This document shows, in pieces, positions 22,246 through 33,160 of a stretch of 64,000 nucleotides of DNA; the stretch's first letter is position 1; every line of letters starts with the position of its first letter. Under the pieces are notes generated by a model. It was not told the origin of the DNA. It saw nothing but the letters and a program-made list of their open reading frames with translations, and did not search any database. The DNA is taken from NCBI GenBank assembly GCA_043228905.1, contig JBHGNT010000008.1:9982001-10046000 (forward strand), in the 5' to 3' direction. Both the position numbers and the translations under genes were made by a program. The DNA comes from Azolla caroliniana. Lineage: Eukaryota; Polypodiophyta.

Positions 22246-22413
22246 GGTTTCAATTTTTCATTGAACAAATTTGGTTTAAATGGTCTCATTTACCATTTCT
22301 TAATTGGTTTGAGAGGTCATCAACGGTTTTATTTTGTTTTTGTTTTATATAAATGGTTTGATTCAGTTTGGTTCGGTTTCAAGGTAAAGAAATCAAACTG
22401 AATCAGGCTCATA

Positions 22414-23221
22414 GTTATGCCACACCATTCTCCTTCTACATATTGTCAAACATCGGGTTTGTCCACATACTCTACCTTTAACTCCTCACACATAACATTG
22501 AAGACAGATTCCGTAATGCAATCCATGAGTTGGCACATTCATTGATAAAGGTGATTTCTTTTTGCAACACTTACCTTCGGCAACATGTTGTCCACCCATG
22601 ATTTTTTAGCGTGGAACTAGCACAACAAAAGACAACATTGTGTTTGTGAGCATTGTCCATTTGCAACAATCCAACATTGAGGTCTTGAGCAACCACAATA
22701 GATATGACATTATATGATGTCCAAATTTTATCAAAGACTATTGCATTTGGCCGCACCATGGGCATCCTTGCAAATATGACTACTTACCAAATTTGGAGAT
22801 CCCAATCCTTGAATGAACGCCTCCACTAGCATTTGAATAGTCTACATCACGTAATAGCCACAAAGGGTCCCATTGGGTTGTGTTGGGATTTGGTGTTTGT
22901 GATTTTTCCCCCTACTTAGGATGCAATGTTCTCCAAGCATGCTACATTTCTTCTGTACAGTTGGATCTACCAAAGTCTTCAAGGCTCAGGTCGTCGAATT
23001 ATTCAATGGATTGCAAAAGACTATAGGACCAATCACCTTCTAAACATCCACGCCAATTGAATTGTTGTGCATCTTTTTTCCAAATCAACCAATGGCCTGA
23101 TTGAAAATATGGGTGTGAAAACATAAATCCCGCTCTTGCACGTGACCAAGGATGTCATCCACCTTGTTGCTTTGTTTGGAAAGTTGGACCCAAAGTGGAT
23201 CTACAATCCCAATACCTATTA
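22414..23221. other. No gene recognised
   Basis: One minus-strand frame (22765-22571) is open for 64 residues but has no motif I can name. The stretch may belong with the duplicated sequence that follows. Confidence 0.3.
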
Positions 23222-24277
23222 AGAACCTCTTGGGGTTGGGAATATTCCATCCACATGCTGATGAGGCTCATCATCCAAGTGGATGCCATCTCCCTCACCT
23301 TGCATAATGATCACAAATCATGATCAACCACGAACACCAATAGATCCAATCTTTGACATGCAAAGTTGGAACTTGTTTTTTATGCCAGAATTAGCATATA
23401 GATCACAAACCATTAACACTTTCCGTACTTTGTGTACAAAATGAACAAATAAACAAGGCATACATGGCTAACTTACTACCAATTGTCATGTTTTATGGTT
23501 TTGTGGTTTTCCCAAATACAATGTGGATAGTTCCAACATCTCGTGCTTCATATGAATCTAATGTAATCTCCTCACATAGGGTTGAGTCCACCTCTTTCCA
23601 TTGGACTTGGATTTTGGCCCTTCTCAATTTAATTGGTGTCGATTCAAACAGTTGAGTGAGTTCCATCATCGTCGAATTTCGCAAGCTTGTGGGCCTTACA
23701 CTAAAATTACGAAGATATGGGCCTCCATGAAAATTTGGGCCACCAAAACTTTTAGTCACAAAAATATCCAATATGTGTTTTGAACATATTAGAAACTTCA
23801 AATTATACAAATTTCTAGCCACAAAAAATTTAAAATATTATCGGCTAGAGACCTCTTGGGATTGCGTATATTCCATCATATGCTGAAGAGGCTCATCATC
23901 TAGGTGGATGCCATCTCCCCCGCTTTGTATAATGATCACAAATCATGATCAAGCATGTAGACCAACAGATTCAATCTTCGACATGCAAGTTGGAACCTGT
24001 TTTTTAGGCCAAAATTACAAGTATCACAAATGGTTAACACTTGCAATATTTAGTGTACCAAATGAACAAACCCAAAACACTTTGGCATACATGGCTAACT
24101 TATTACCACTTGTCATGTTTTGTGATCTTGTGGCTTTCTTAATCCAATGTGAACAATTCCAACATCTTGTGCTTCCTCATTTGAATAAGATGGAATCTCC
24201 TCACATAGGGTTGAGTCCATCTCATTCCATCGGACTTGTATTTTGGCCCTTCTCGTTGACTTGTTGTGGATTCAAAT
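23222..24277. repeat. Diverged direct duplication of about 430 bp (23222-23655 and 23849-24277)
   Basis: Both copies carry, in order, GAGGCTCATCATC, GGTGGATGCCATCTCCC, ATAATGATCACAAATCATGATCAA, TACATGGCTAACTTA and CTCCTCACATAGGGTTGAGTCCA. A minus-strand frame of 109 residues runs through the first copy (23822-23493) and is broken in the second. The product is not recognised. Confidence 0.75.
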
Positions 24278-24290
24278 GGTGGTCTCTATT

Positions 24291-24722
24291 TGTTAAGAAT
24301 TAGGTAAGTAATTAAGCAAGGGTTAATTAGTACCTAATTATGTGATTAGTTGATAAGCGCAAGATTAAGTGATATGTGTGTGAGAGGAAGAGAGAGGAAG
24401 TTAACACTTATGAACAACACAAGATGGGGGATGAGTAACTATATTAAATTAGCATTATCATCATCAAATACAAAAATACCCACAATGAGGTATATATACA
24501 TCTCATGTTCAAAGGTGCACATGTGTGAGTAGAATATAGGTAATAAGGTGTAAGTCCTATATTAAATGTACTTAGGAGTGGAGGATCTAGAATATCCCAC
24601 TTAAGTACAAGGTCGAATTTAAGGTATTATAATCAACACTTCTAACTAGATTCTATCTAGGTAACTACGAAGTTACATGGTTGACTAACTAACTAAACTA
24701 AGTTGAGCTTGATCTCTCAACA
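24291..24722 (-). repeat. LTR of copia element C
   Basis: On the minus strand it runs from TGTTGAGAGATCAAGCTCAA to CTAATTCTTAACA (432 bp, TG...CA). It is preceded by the polypurine tract CTTGAGGGGGCG (24734-24723). A second tract, CTTGAGGGGGAG, lies 108 bases further upstream (24842-24831). Confidence 0.85.
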
Positions 24723-24809
24723 CGCCCCCTCAAGCTCAAGTGTGAGGCGTCCGACATCTGCTTTGGCTTTTGTCGGCTTCATGTGCTTCCGTCCGATCTT
24801 CGACTTTCT

Positions 24810-25861
24810 TCACCGTGGCAATCTCGGTTCCTCCCCCTCAAGCCGGTGACGAAGGCTTGTAGTGTGTGGGCGAAGGTCAACTACTTCCACCCATCGTGGG
24901 TTATGAGCCGCTTCGGTGGAGCTCTTGGGCTCTTGTTCGGTTGCTACCTTCATCGCGAAGGCGTAATGATGGGCCATGTACTCATTGTAGCCATGCCAAG
25001 TGACGGGGTTCTTAGCTCTAGATGAGCATTGAAGTTTTTCGCTCGCCGATGTGAGTTCCTTCTTTACTCCGGGTGTCCGCATGATGGGTACACCGAGCTC
25101 ACTGTCTAGTGAGGGAGCCAATCCATCCGAATCATTGTCGTCGAGGTGGTCGACTTCGTATTCGGGCATCTTACCTTTGCATTTGTCCAAGTTCGTACTT
25201 GGCCGCGACGTGCTTCGGTTGCGTAGGGGCTCTTGTGGCCCACTAGGCTTTGCCGTAATCGAACTTTCTTCGAACATGTGTTCGAAGCGATCTCCATCTT
25301 CTACCTCTTGTTCGGCGGATTCTAGGTCGAGCGGAGTCAAAGTCGAAGTTGTTTCTGGTGCATACCAGGATGCGGACTCGTCAAAGACTACGTCTCGACT
25401 TACCCGAACCGCTTGGGTAGAAGGGTTGTAGCACTTGTATGCCTTCTTCTCGAACGAGTATCCTATGAGGATACATTCCTCCGACTTCGCGTCGGGCTTC
25501 TGTCGTTGTTCGTTCGGGATGCATACATTCACAATGCTTCCGAACACCTTGAGGTGCGACAGGATCTGCTTCCTTCCGACGAGTAGCTCGTATGGAGTTA
25601 GCTCATGGACTCCATTGGTGGTGCACCGGTTCATGAGATAGACGGCCGTGGATGCAGCTTCGACCCAATAGAGGTACGACATGTGCTTCTCATGCATCAT
25701 GGCGCGTGCTACCTCGAGTATTTGCCGAATTTTCCTTTCGACGACTCCATTTTGTTGGGTTGTGTGTCAACATGAGAATTCTCTACGAATGCCTTCACTT
25801 TGGAGGTAGGAGGTGAATTCCGATAATTCATCGGAGAAGTACTCCTTTCCTCCATCCGATC
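24810..25861 (-). pseudogene. Element C integrase C-terminus, linker and RT start
   Basis: The frame from 25861 begins RSDGGKEYF, then a stop, QQNGVVERKIRQILEVARAM and the conserved AASTAVYLMNRCTT, VFGSIVNVCIPNEQR, ILIGYSFEKKAYKCYNP and SRDVVFDESASW. A Ser/Glu linker and the RT entry ([20 protein letters not shown]) follow. After NPRWVEVV the sequence leaves RT and runs into the polypurine tract, so about 1.5 kb is deleted. Confidence 0.85.
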
Positions 25862-26318
25862 TGTTACGGGCATGACCATATAATATCTCGTGGTGAGAAT
25901 TTACCATAGTATTCTATACACGTGGATAAGTGTGAGGGTTAAACGAGAGTGTAAAGAAGGGGAGGATTACTTTTAAATCCTCGGGATTGAGACAACCCAT
26001 TAGGCCAAGTGTGAACTTGCCTAGGGGCCTTGGGTATCGCTATAAATAAGAGGCCTAGCTACCCTCATTTGACTATCTGGTTGACTACATCGAGACTTTG
26101 TCTTGTGGTGGGTCAACTCTTGTAGCGAGCGCGCCAGCACCAGGTACAACTAAACGCCACAGCGGTGGTATGGGACGCCGATCGAGGCTCGAGTCCGTCT
26201 CGATCCCTTCGCTCGGGGGTGGTCGGGTGGATCGACACCCTTCTTTCTCTCTCTCCTTTCTTTCTATCTACCTAGATCTATCCTTATCTAATGCTTACTT
26301 TAGTACATGTCTCTAATA
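25862..26318 (+). repeat. Probable 5' LTR of a different LTR retrotransposon (element F)
   Basis: Starts TGTTACGGGCATGACC exactly where the copia C integrase stops, and holds a TATAAATA at 26040. It is followed at 26321 by TGGTATCCGAGC, a near match to the initiator tRNA-Met primer site. No second LTR copy is in view, so the 3' limit is approximate and the assignment is inferred. Confidence 0.55.
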
Positions 26319-26320
26319 TT

Positions 26321-26332
26321 TGGTATCCGAGC
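26321..26332 (+). other. Primer-binding-site-like sequence of element F
   Basis: TGGTATCCGAGC differs by one base from the consensus TGGTATCAGAGC and lies just after the putative LTR end. Confidence 0.55.
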
Positions 26333-26576
26333 CTATGTACTAATCTTTCTTTTGTTGGTCTTATCTTCTCGATGGATGGCAATCGATCGTTGTGCGGTTG
26401 GCCTTCATGCAGACAAGGATCAACAAGGAACTTCGGTAATCTTTCTTGTTATTTTTTGTCTATTTTTTCTTCTCCCATCTAATCATGTGTATGGTTAATA
26501 TGTAGATTATTCTCATTAATTAAATGATGTTGTAGTGGTATTTAATTGGTTATCTAAAACGTTTACATATGTGCAC

Positions 26577-26820
26577 GAGGTCAATACCTTGTTTGACATA
26601 TAAATAATATGTGATGAGTGTCGTATGCGTACGAGGTTAATACCTCAATTACGTATTACGTTCACGAACATATGTTACGTTTGCGTATGAGGTCAACACC
26701 TCGATTTTGTTGTAAATGATATGTGTTTGGTCTCGTATGCGTAAGAGGTCAATACCTCAATTGTGTATTACGTTGAACCCTTATTTTTGGATGTCTCGCG
26801 TGCGTAGAGGTATATGCCTC
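26577..26820. repeat. Tandem array with a 14-bp palindrome every 56 bp
   Basis: GAGGTCAATACCTT, GAGGTTAATACCTC, GAGGTCAACACCTC, GAGGTCAATACCTC and GAGGTATATGCCTC start at 26577, 26633, 26689, 26745 and 26807. The first three steps are exactly 56 bases and the last is 62. Each core is an inverted pair GAGGT/ACCTC around four bases and follows a CGTATGCGTA-like block. The array lies in the presumed leader of element F. Confidence 0.85.
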
Positions 26821-27941
26821 GACTATGTATCTCGATTACGTCATTTTTTGCTATTAAATATAACGATTTCTTTAATATAGGTATATGTGGTCACGTGTAT
26901 ACGTAGTTGATCGTATATATGTGATAATATACATATGTGTATATACGTTCTTACGTGATTTTAAATCGAATGTTTTCCTTTTCGGGGAAAGGTTCTTGGT
27001 GGTTGTCCTCACATTTTTGTGAGAATCGTGTTGTCACCATCCTTTTTTTTCAACAATTTTTTATTGTTGAAATCCCCGTTGGTGACTTCGATATTTCGTT
27101 ACGTAAAGAAACGCCAATAGCCATAATGATGTTGAGTACGTAGGGTTTGACCCACTTCATGTGAGGTCACTCTTATGACACACGTATCCAACATCCCTCC
27201 CTCATTACATGGATACGATGCCACCATGAGATCATTCTTACGAGAGGCATTCGTATTGACGTGACCATGTGATGGGCCACCTGGGCCTACTACGAAAAGA
27301 GTGCTCATTTGGCTTGACCATTAGGTTGCACTTTGGCGTATGCCATCGTAATTACGAGACTTGAGGTTTGGTAACGTACCAACATAGTTGTAGTAAATGA
27401 GGGTGAAATAAGGACTCTTGACATATATGTTTCTTTTAAAAAAACATATATGGGCAAATGCCTCGCATATCTCTTATACGCATGAAATATTAAACATTCA
27501 AGAAGAGCAACCTACTTGGTTGGCTCAAGTGTTTAATGCATTTGTTCTCGAAGTCTCGTGTTCAAATATGACCAAGACCATACAACATCGTTGATACATA
27601 TGACTAGAACACATGTTTAGACTTGAGGTCTAAGTGCACTTTGGGGTCCTCGTAATAGGACTTAAAGAGCCGAAACCACATATGTGGGCACGGAAACATA
27701 GTTTATTGTTAACATTTTTTTCGTGTATAAACTATTCATGACGCGAACATACATGGTTGAGCCTCGGGCAGCCACCATGAAAAAATTGATATAGAGATCA
27801 GGGAAAGACATTTATTTGTCACCCCCATGGTTTTTAAAATACCTTTGTGTTACCATAGTAACTTGATCTTGAACCTCATCTCATACGTCTAGAGGGGTAT
27901 TGACGTGAGATCATGATATCGATTCATGTTTGCCCATGATA
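26821..27941. other. Leader-like region without genes
   Basis: No open frame with recognisable motifs. It could be the rest of the element F leader or unrelated sequence. A tRNA-like stretch lies at 27515-27577. Confidence 0.4.
27515..27577 (+). other. tRNA-like promoter remnant (possible SINE trace)
   Basis: TGGTTGGCTCAAGTGTTTAA resembles a pol III A box, and GTGTTCAAATATG about 40 bases on resembles a B box. Stems are poor and no tail was identified. Confidence 0.3.
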
Positions 27942-28158
27942 TGTTTACAAACAGGTCCCTCCAGATGAGCCGGATCGGATGGATCTGGAAGGAGTCTAGT
28001 CGGATTCGGTATGAACCAACAAGTAGGAACATATTTGTAAATTTTTTCAGACGTGACCATTGAGGTCATATTTGTAAATAGCCTGTAAGTTATATGAGTA
28101 TAATTATAACTAGGGCAAATAATGTAGTTGTGATTGTTGATGTTGTTGTCATTATTGT

Positions 28159-28208
<50 letters not shown>

Positions 28209-28418
28209 AAAAGTTTTTCTGTTGTAACCGCCGGTTGACGAAGATATAGAGCTTGAGGTCGTTGCCTCCAAGTCTCGCATTGTATCCTTCCTCTTAGAGT
28301 GATAGTTGGAGTCTGTGGGCTCCCGTGGTTTTTCCCGATTAGTTCCACGTAAAATATTTGGTGATGTCTCACTCTGTGTAAGTGCACTAATCGTCTTATT
28401 CCTATTTTCTGTTTTCTT
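27942..28418 (+). repeat. Truncated LTR of the outer-copia family
   Basis: Starts TGTTTACAAACAGGTCCCTCC and shares the landmarks of the 11362 LTR: ATATTTGTAAA blocks, a GA tract, TTGTAACCGCCG, GAGGTCGTTGCCTCC and CTCCCGTGGTTTTTCCC. It lacks the last 60-70 bases, and at about 28418 it joins the RT of copia element D in opposite orientation. Confidence 0.8.
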
Positions 28419-30244
28419 CCGATTGACCGTGCCATATGTATTATACTTTATCTTGAACACCCAACGGCAACCAATTGGCTTCTTCTTGATTTCAAAGGAT
28501 GGGACTAAATCCCAAGTATCATTGTCAAACAACGCGCGCATCTCCTCCCTCATTGCCTCGATCCACCGGGGATCTTGGGCAGCTTCTTTGTAAGTCTCGG
28601 GTTCTTGGTTTGTTGCGACCTTCATCATGAATGCATAGTGGTGGGCCATGTACTCATTGTACCCGAACCTAACTATCGGGCTCTTTTGTCGGTTCGATTG
28701 ACGGAGTTTTCCTTTGGTCATTTCTGGGGCCCTCTTCATTTCATACTTGATGTGGACTGATCAGGGTGAATGATCTGAGTCTTCACTGGATGTCATGTCC
28801 TTGGCCTCTTGCTCAGGCATCTAGCCCTTTTCTTTCTTTCTACGGGTGTAGCACAAAGGTGACAACACATCAGAGGTTTCTTCATGTTGTGCAAGACTCT
28901 GATTGTTGGATGACACCTTAGGTCCTGTTAGCTGGAGTGTGGGCTGACTCTCTGCTGGTTCTCCACCCATAATGGTTATTAGAATCTCTTCTTCTTCACT
29001 CTGAGAATCTGCTCCAGATCTGCTTGTTTCGAGCATGGTGGGGGTCCCTGATGTTGGGCCATACCATTATGTCACCTCATCAAATACCACATCTCGTCTT
29101 ACTCGTGACTGTCGAGTGATGGGGTTAAAACACTTGTAACCCTTTTGCTCAAGTGAGTAACCAACGAGGATCATCTTCTCTGATTTTGGGTCAAGCTTTC
29201 TCCGCTTCTCATCGGGGACATGCACAAATGCAATACTGCCAAAAACCTTCAAGTGTGAAAGGTCTGGCTTTGTCCCAAAATACTTCTCGTGAGGGGTGAT
29301 GTCATGGACACCCTCGGTTGTGCACCTATTGATGAGATGCACAACCGTAACTGTTGCCTCTGCCCAATAGATCTTGGGCATGTTCTTCTCATGTAGCATG
29401 GCGAGGGCCATCTCAAGAATTGTATGATTCTTCCGCTCAGCAACACCATTTTGTTGTGGTTTGTACGGGCAAGAGAATTCCCAACGAATCCCCTTCTCTT
29501 CTAGAAAGGCCTTGAACTCGGTTGAGAAGTATTCTTGGCCACCATCAGACCGTAAGCATCGAATCTTGCGATTCGTCTCATTTTCCACGCAATTCTTTAA
29601 CTTGAGAAAGTGGGAGAAGACCTCACTTTTCGACTTCATAGGGCATATCCAGGTATGCCGCGAATAGTCGTCAATGAAGGTAATGAAGTGCCTACACCCA
29701 CCGATTGTCGTTGTCTGAACTGGGCCCCATACATCTGAGTGGATGACTTCCCGCAAGCCTTTACTCACATTTCTTTCACTTAGGAATGGATGCCTATGTT
29801 GCTTGCCTAGTTGGCACACCTCACATACATTATCAGGATGTTTCGAAGTAAATTGTGGCAATCCGTGCACAACCCCTTTTGTTTGCATTGATCGGAGTTT
29901 ACCAAGGTTTACATGGCCAACCCTTTTGTGCCACAACTCAATATCAGACTCCGCCTTGAGTCCCTTTGCATACATTGTTGTGGTCACCTCCGTCGCATCA
30001 AGAATAAACATGCGACCTTCTCTTCTTGCATGAGCGATAAGTTGGCCTTTATCCTCGATGAAGCAACCTTCCTAGTTGAATCACACTTGCATTTCTTGTT
30101 CGACAATTTGGCCAACCGAGACCAAATTCTTTATGATTGTCGGGACATGCAATACATCCTTCATGTAGCCCTTGTTGTTGTGATTGTTAAGGGCCACATC
30201 TCCAATGTGCTCAATCATGTGTGTGGAGTCATCACCAGTTTCCA
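28419..30244 (-). pseudogene. Element D integrase, linker and RT start
   Basis: The segment 30011-29067 is one long open frame: IELWHKRVGHVN...CEVCQLGKQHRHPF (pre-integrase zinc site), IHSDVWGP, FIDDYSRHTWICP, CLRSDGGQEYF, NGVAERKNHTILEMA and the conserved YFGTKPDLSHLKVFGSIAFV. All three integrase acid positions look intact. The RT entry ([29 protein letters not shown]) lies at 28680-28420. Stops near 30075-30085 (TGA and TAG) separate it from protease. Confidence 0.9.
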
Positions 30245-31310
30245 CTACGCGGGTCTCTCGGGTTCCCTCAAATTCATGAACCATTCTTGATGACTTGTCA
30301 TGTGATTTGAGGCACCTGAGTCCACGAACCATACATCATCAGGTTGGGAAACACTTGTTATCATGCTATTCACCCGGTGTCGCATAACAAACATCGGCGC
30401 TTTGTTTTCTAGGTCAGCCATCACACCATAGTTTGTTTGCTGCCAAGGTGAGGCAGCTGAGTCATTCTTCTTCTTCCGACACTCGGCTTCAAAGTGGCCA
30501 GGCTTTCCACAATACCAGCACTCGGTTTGCTGGTTTTGCCTGGTTGATGCAGGTTGGTGGAAGCTCCCCTTTCTACCGGAATTCCCTCGGCTGTTTCGAG
30601 CTTCTTGCTGCTTGGAATTAAACTGTTGTGGACCTCGTCCACCTCTTCTTTGGCCATTCCTCCCCCGATTTCCACGACCATGATCGTGACCTCGACTGAG
30701 ATCATCATGTGTATATAGCATTTTCCCATAAGATGTTGTGCTTTTTGACCGTGTATGGTTCTCCTCAACCATTAGCATGGATTGCAAGTCGAAAAAGCTT
30801 GGGGGGTTCTCCCTTGTTGTTATGGCAATTTGAAATGAGCCATATTTTTGTGCAAGGCCGCCAAGACAGATATGCACCATCTCGTCATCATCAACTGCGA
30901 CATTGATGGAGCCAAGTGAATCGCATAAGTCTTTGATCCGGAGGGTATAGTCCGTCACAGACATATCCCCCTACCGAATATTGTTCAACTCCTACCGGAG
31001 TTGAAGTTTTCTCGTTGTGGTTGAAGCCACGAAAATCTTCTTCAAGTTTTTCCACGCTTCTATTGGGGCTTTCGCATCTCGAATATAGCTTAACATGTGA
31101 TCTTGCACACATGTTGCCAAACAATACATTACCCTACTAGCACCTTGTTGCCATGTGGGGTAATTGGGATTTGTAATATCGGGGGTTGTTTCCTAAGCTC
31201 CCTCGATATAACTCCAATAGCCTTGCCCAACTAAGTACTGCTGCATCTTATATTCCCAAGATGCGTAGTTGTGCTTGTCCAACTTCTCTGTTGGAAGTGC
31301 GCTACCCATC
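30245..31310 (-). pseudogene. Element D gag and protease
   Basis: Gag starts near 31310 (MGSALPTEKLDKHNYASWEY) and continues with stops at LR*EL (30992-30994) and IR*GD (30971-30973), both where the inner element has Gln. From 30964 the frame is open: DYTLRIKDLCDSL, CLGGLAQKYGSF, a Gly/Arg-rich basic stretch, an intact knuckle CWYCGKPGHFEAEC and an intact protease site VDSGASNHM. Confidence 0.88.
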
Positions 31311-31471
31311 TATGCATTCATTTTTCTGATTTAGCTTGACTCGTATGATCTTGTTAAGGTGAGCCTCTTGCTGTGCAAAACTGCAACGATGATAGCAGGT
31401 TTTAAAACAATGTCTCTAGTTGCTCACACAGTTTCAATGGTAGAGCTCAATGAAGGATCTCTAACCCTCAC

Positions 31472-31483
31472 GCTCTGATACCA
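31472..31483 (-). other. Primer binding site, element D
   Basis: Minus-strand TGGTATCAGAGC directly after the LTR terminus TTTACA. Confidence 0.9.
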
Positions 31484-31963
31484 TGTAAAGAATCTAACTC
31501 TAGTAGAGTTTAGTATTCAGAAGCGTAGTGTGTGTGTGTGAGAGAGAGAGAGTGAATGTATAAACAAGAGAAGGAATTACAGAGAATAACCAGAAAAATA
31601 AGAAAACACACAGTAGGGGGATGACAACTTATGCACTTAAGAGAGCTATATTAATTATCTAAAGATCATCAACTAAACTAAATGGCCAAAGGGGGTTTTA
31701 TATACAAGTCCTCAAGGGACTGCCCTATTAAATGTGTTGGTGGAATCTAACCAAGATATCCACTTGAGTACAATTTTGTCATAAGAATATCTAATATTCT
31801 TTGACCACACTAACACTCGACAACTACACGGATTACATTAAAGTGTGCTATCACACACTAGACAACTACACGGATTACAATAAACTGTGCTCACACACTT
31901 TTTCACACATTGTCCTTTTCTTCATAAGCACATGTTCACACAAGTTGAGCTTGATTCTCAACA
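31484..31963 (-). repeat. 5' LTR of copia element D
   Basis: 480 bp on the minus strand from TGTTGAGAATCAAGCTCAAC to TTTACA. It has an AG-rich stretch near 31535 and two copies of an ACAACTACACGGATTACA block near 31820 and 31865. Confidence 0.88.
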
Positions 31964-32430
31964 ACTATTTCCGCACATACGGTCATTAGACACATGTATT
32001 TGACATGTTTCCAGCTCCAGGCCATTCTTGTATTCTTCTCTATTATAATTGATTACTTTTATCATTGTTGTATCCAGGTGCTCCTTCTATAAGGTGCTTT
32101 CTTGTCTTTCTCCAGTCGTGTCCTTATTCCTAACTTGTGTGTGGTGCGGGAAGGTATCATTCTTCCCTTCTCCATTCTACGCTTTTCTTGTTTGGTCCCG
32201 TGTGGTCAGCTTCCAGAATCTGGCGACAAGGACAGATCGAATACATGTTGTACGACCCCGTAGGACACTGCAAGCTTAGTAGCCGCTCATTATTAGGCTC
32301 CTTGGTCCGAGACCCCGATGGTCTCGCCCGAACCGACCCGCAAGCTGCGGATATTTGTGACAACGTGGCTCAGAGGAACATTGTTGATATGGTCGATGGG
32401 GTGAGTTGTGTTGTTACTGATCTCGACATA

Positions 32431-32919
32431 TCATAGCCGCTCCGACTTCTCTAGACTCGAGAACCATTCCTCATGGTTCGTCATATGGTTGGAAGCTTGA
32501 GAGTAGACATACCACACATCCTTGGGTTTTGAAGTACTCGCCTCCATCAAGTTGGTTTTTTGCTTCATCACGAATGCAGGGTCCTTTCCAACACACCTTG
32601 AATTCTCCACATAGTACGATCTCTGTTGATTTCCCTGTTCAGCTCTGCCTGATTCGGCTTTGTCCAAATTGGCCATCTTCTTCCAGTACTCACTTTCCTT
32701 GTGGCCCTTTTTACCACATTACAAGCAATCTGTCAATTTGGCCTGCTACTAGACCCAAATATCCTTGTGTGTCGATTATGGCACTACTTCGTTTTCTCCA
32801 TGGATGTAACTGTGGTAGTCGTGCCTGAGCAAGTACTGGTGCATCTTGTATTCCCAAGATGCGCAGTTGCTTCTATCCAACTTCTATGTCGAGAGAGCAC
32901 CACTCATTCCTCTGTCCAT
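32431..32919 (-). pseudogene. Element E gag (internally deleted) and protease remnant
   Basis: Starts MDRGMSGALST, stop, KLDRSNCASWEYKMHQYLL, as in the inner element. After about 60 codons it skips to a damaged knuckle (CL*CGKKGHKESEYWKK). The protease region reads DVWYVYSQASNHM, so the catalytic Asp of DSGAS is Tyr. About 190 gag codons are absent. Confidence 0.85.
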
Positions 32920-33006
32920 GTTTTTGTCTTCTATTGTTTTACTTGGTTTGTGTTAGAAGCTTTGTTGGCTGCAGAGGATTCTTCTAACCCTCGCACTCTA
33001 ATACCA

Positions 33007-33092
33007 TGTAAAGAAAAAGATGTGGAAGCTCAAAGATAGGCACAATTGAGTCGGACAACACAATATGACAGACAGTTAGGTTACCTAGAGAT

Positions 33093-33160
<68 letters not shown>

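Larger units (their letters stand above)
11028..22413. mobile_element. Possible MITE with imperfect terminal inverted repeats, split by the nested copia pair
   Basis: Removing 11362-22245 and one GGTTT duplication leaves about 500 bp rich in TTTGGTTT. It starts TAACTATGGGTCCAG and ends with the inverse pattern GAATCAGGCTCATAGTTA. The outer termini mirror each other imperfectly. No clear target duplication was found, so the class is uncertain. Confidence 0.4.
24291..25861 (-). mobile_element. Copia element C, internally deleted, one LTR left
   Basis: Minus-strand copia piece: integrase core from 25861 downward, linker, start of RT, then directly the end of the internal region, polypurine tract and LTR. 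RT and RNase H are missing. The integrase is cut at 25861, exactly where a TGTTACGGG LTR begins. Confidence 0.85.
28419..31963 (-). mobile_element. Copia element D, 5' part (LTR to early RT)
   Basis: Minus-strand element with LTR 31963-31484, primer site, gag, protease, integrase and the first 90 or so codons of RT, cut at 28419 by the truncated LTR. It belongs to the TGTTGAGA family by LTR start, gag and integrase similarity. RT end, RNase H and 3' LTR are absent. Confidence 0.9.

Noticed and set aside
26490-26840. The 56-bp array as a CRISPR
   Set aside because: This is eukaryotic DNA. The repeated core is only 14 bp, spacers are related to each other and there are no cas genes.
32049-32436. 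Plus-strand frames between elements D and E as a host exon
   Set aside because: The minus strand continues protease-like text of element E into this region, and no splice-framed plus exon with a known motif could be supported.
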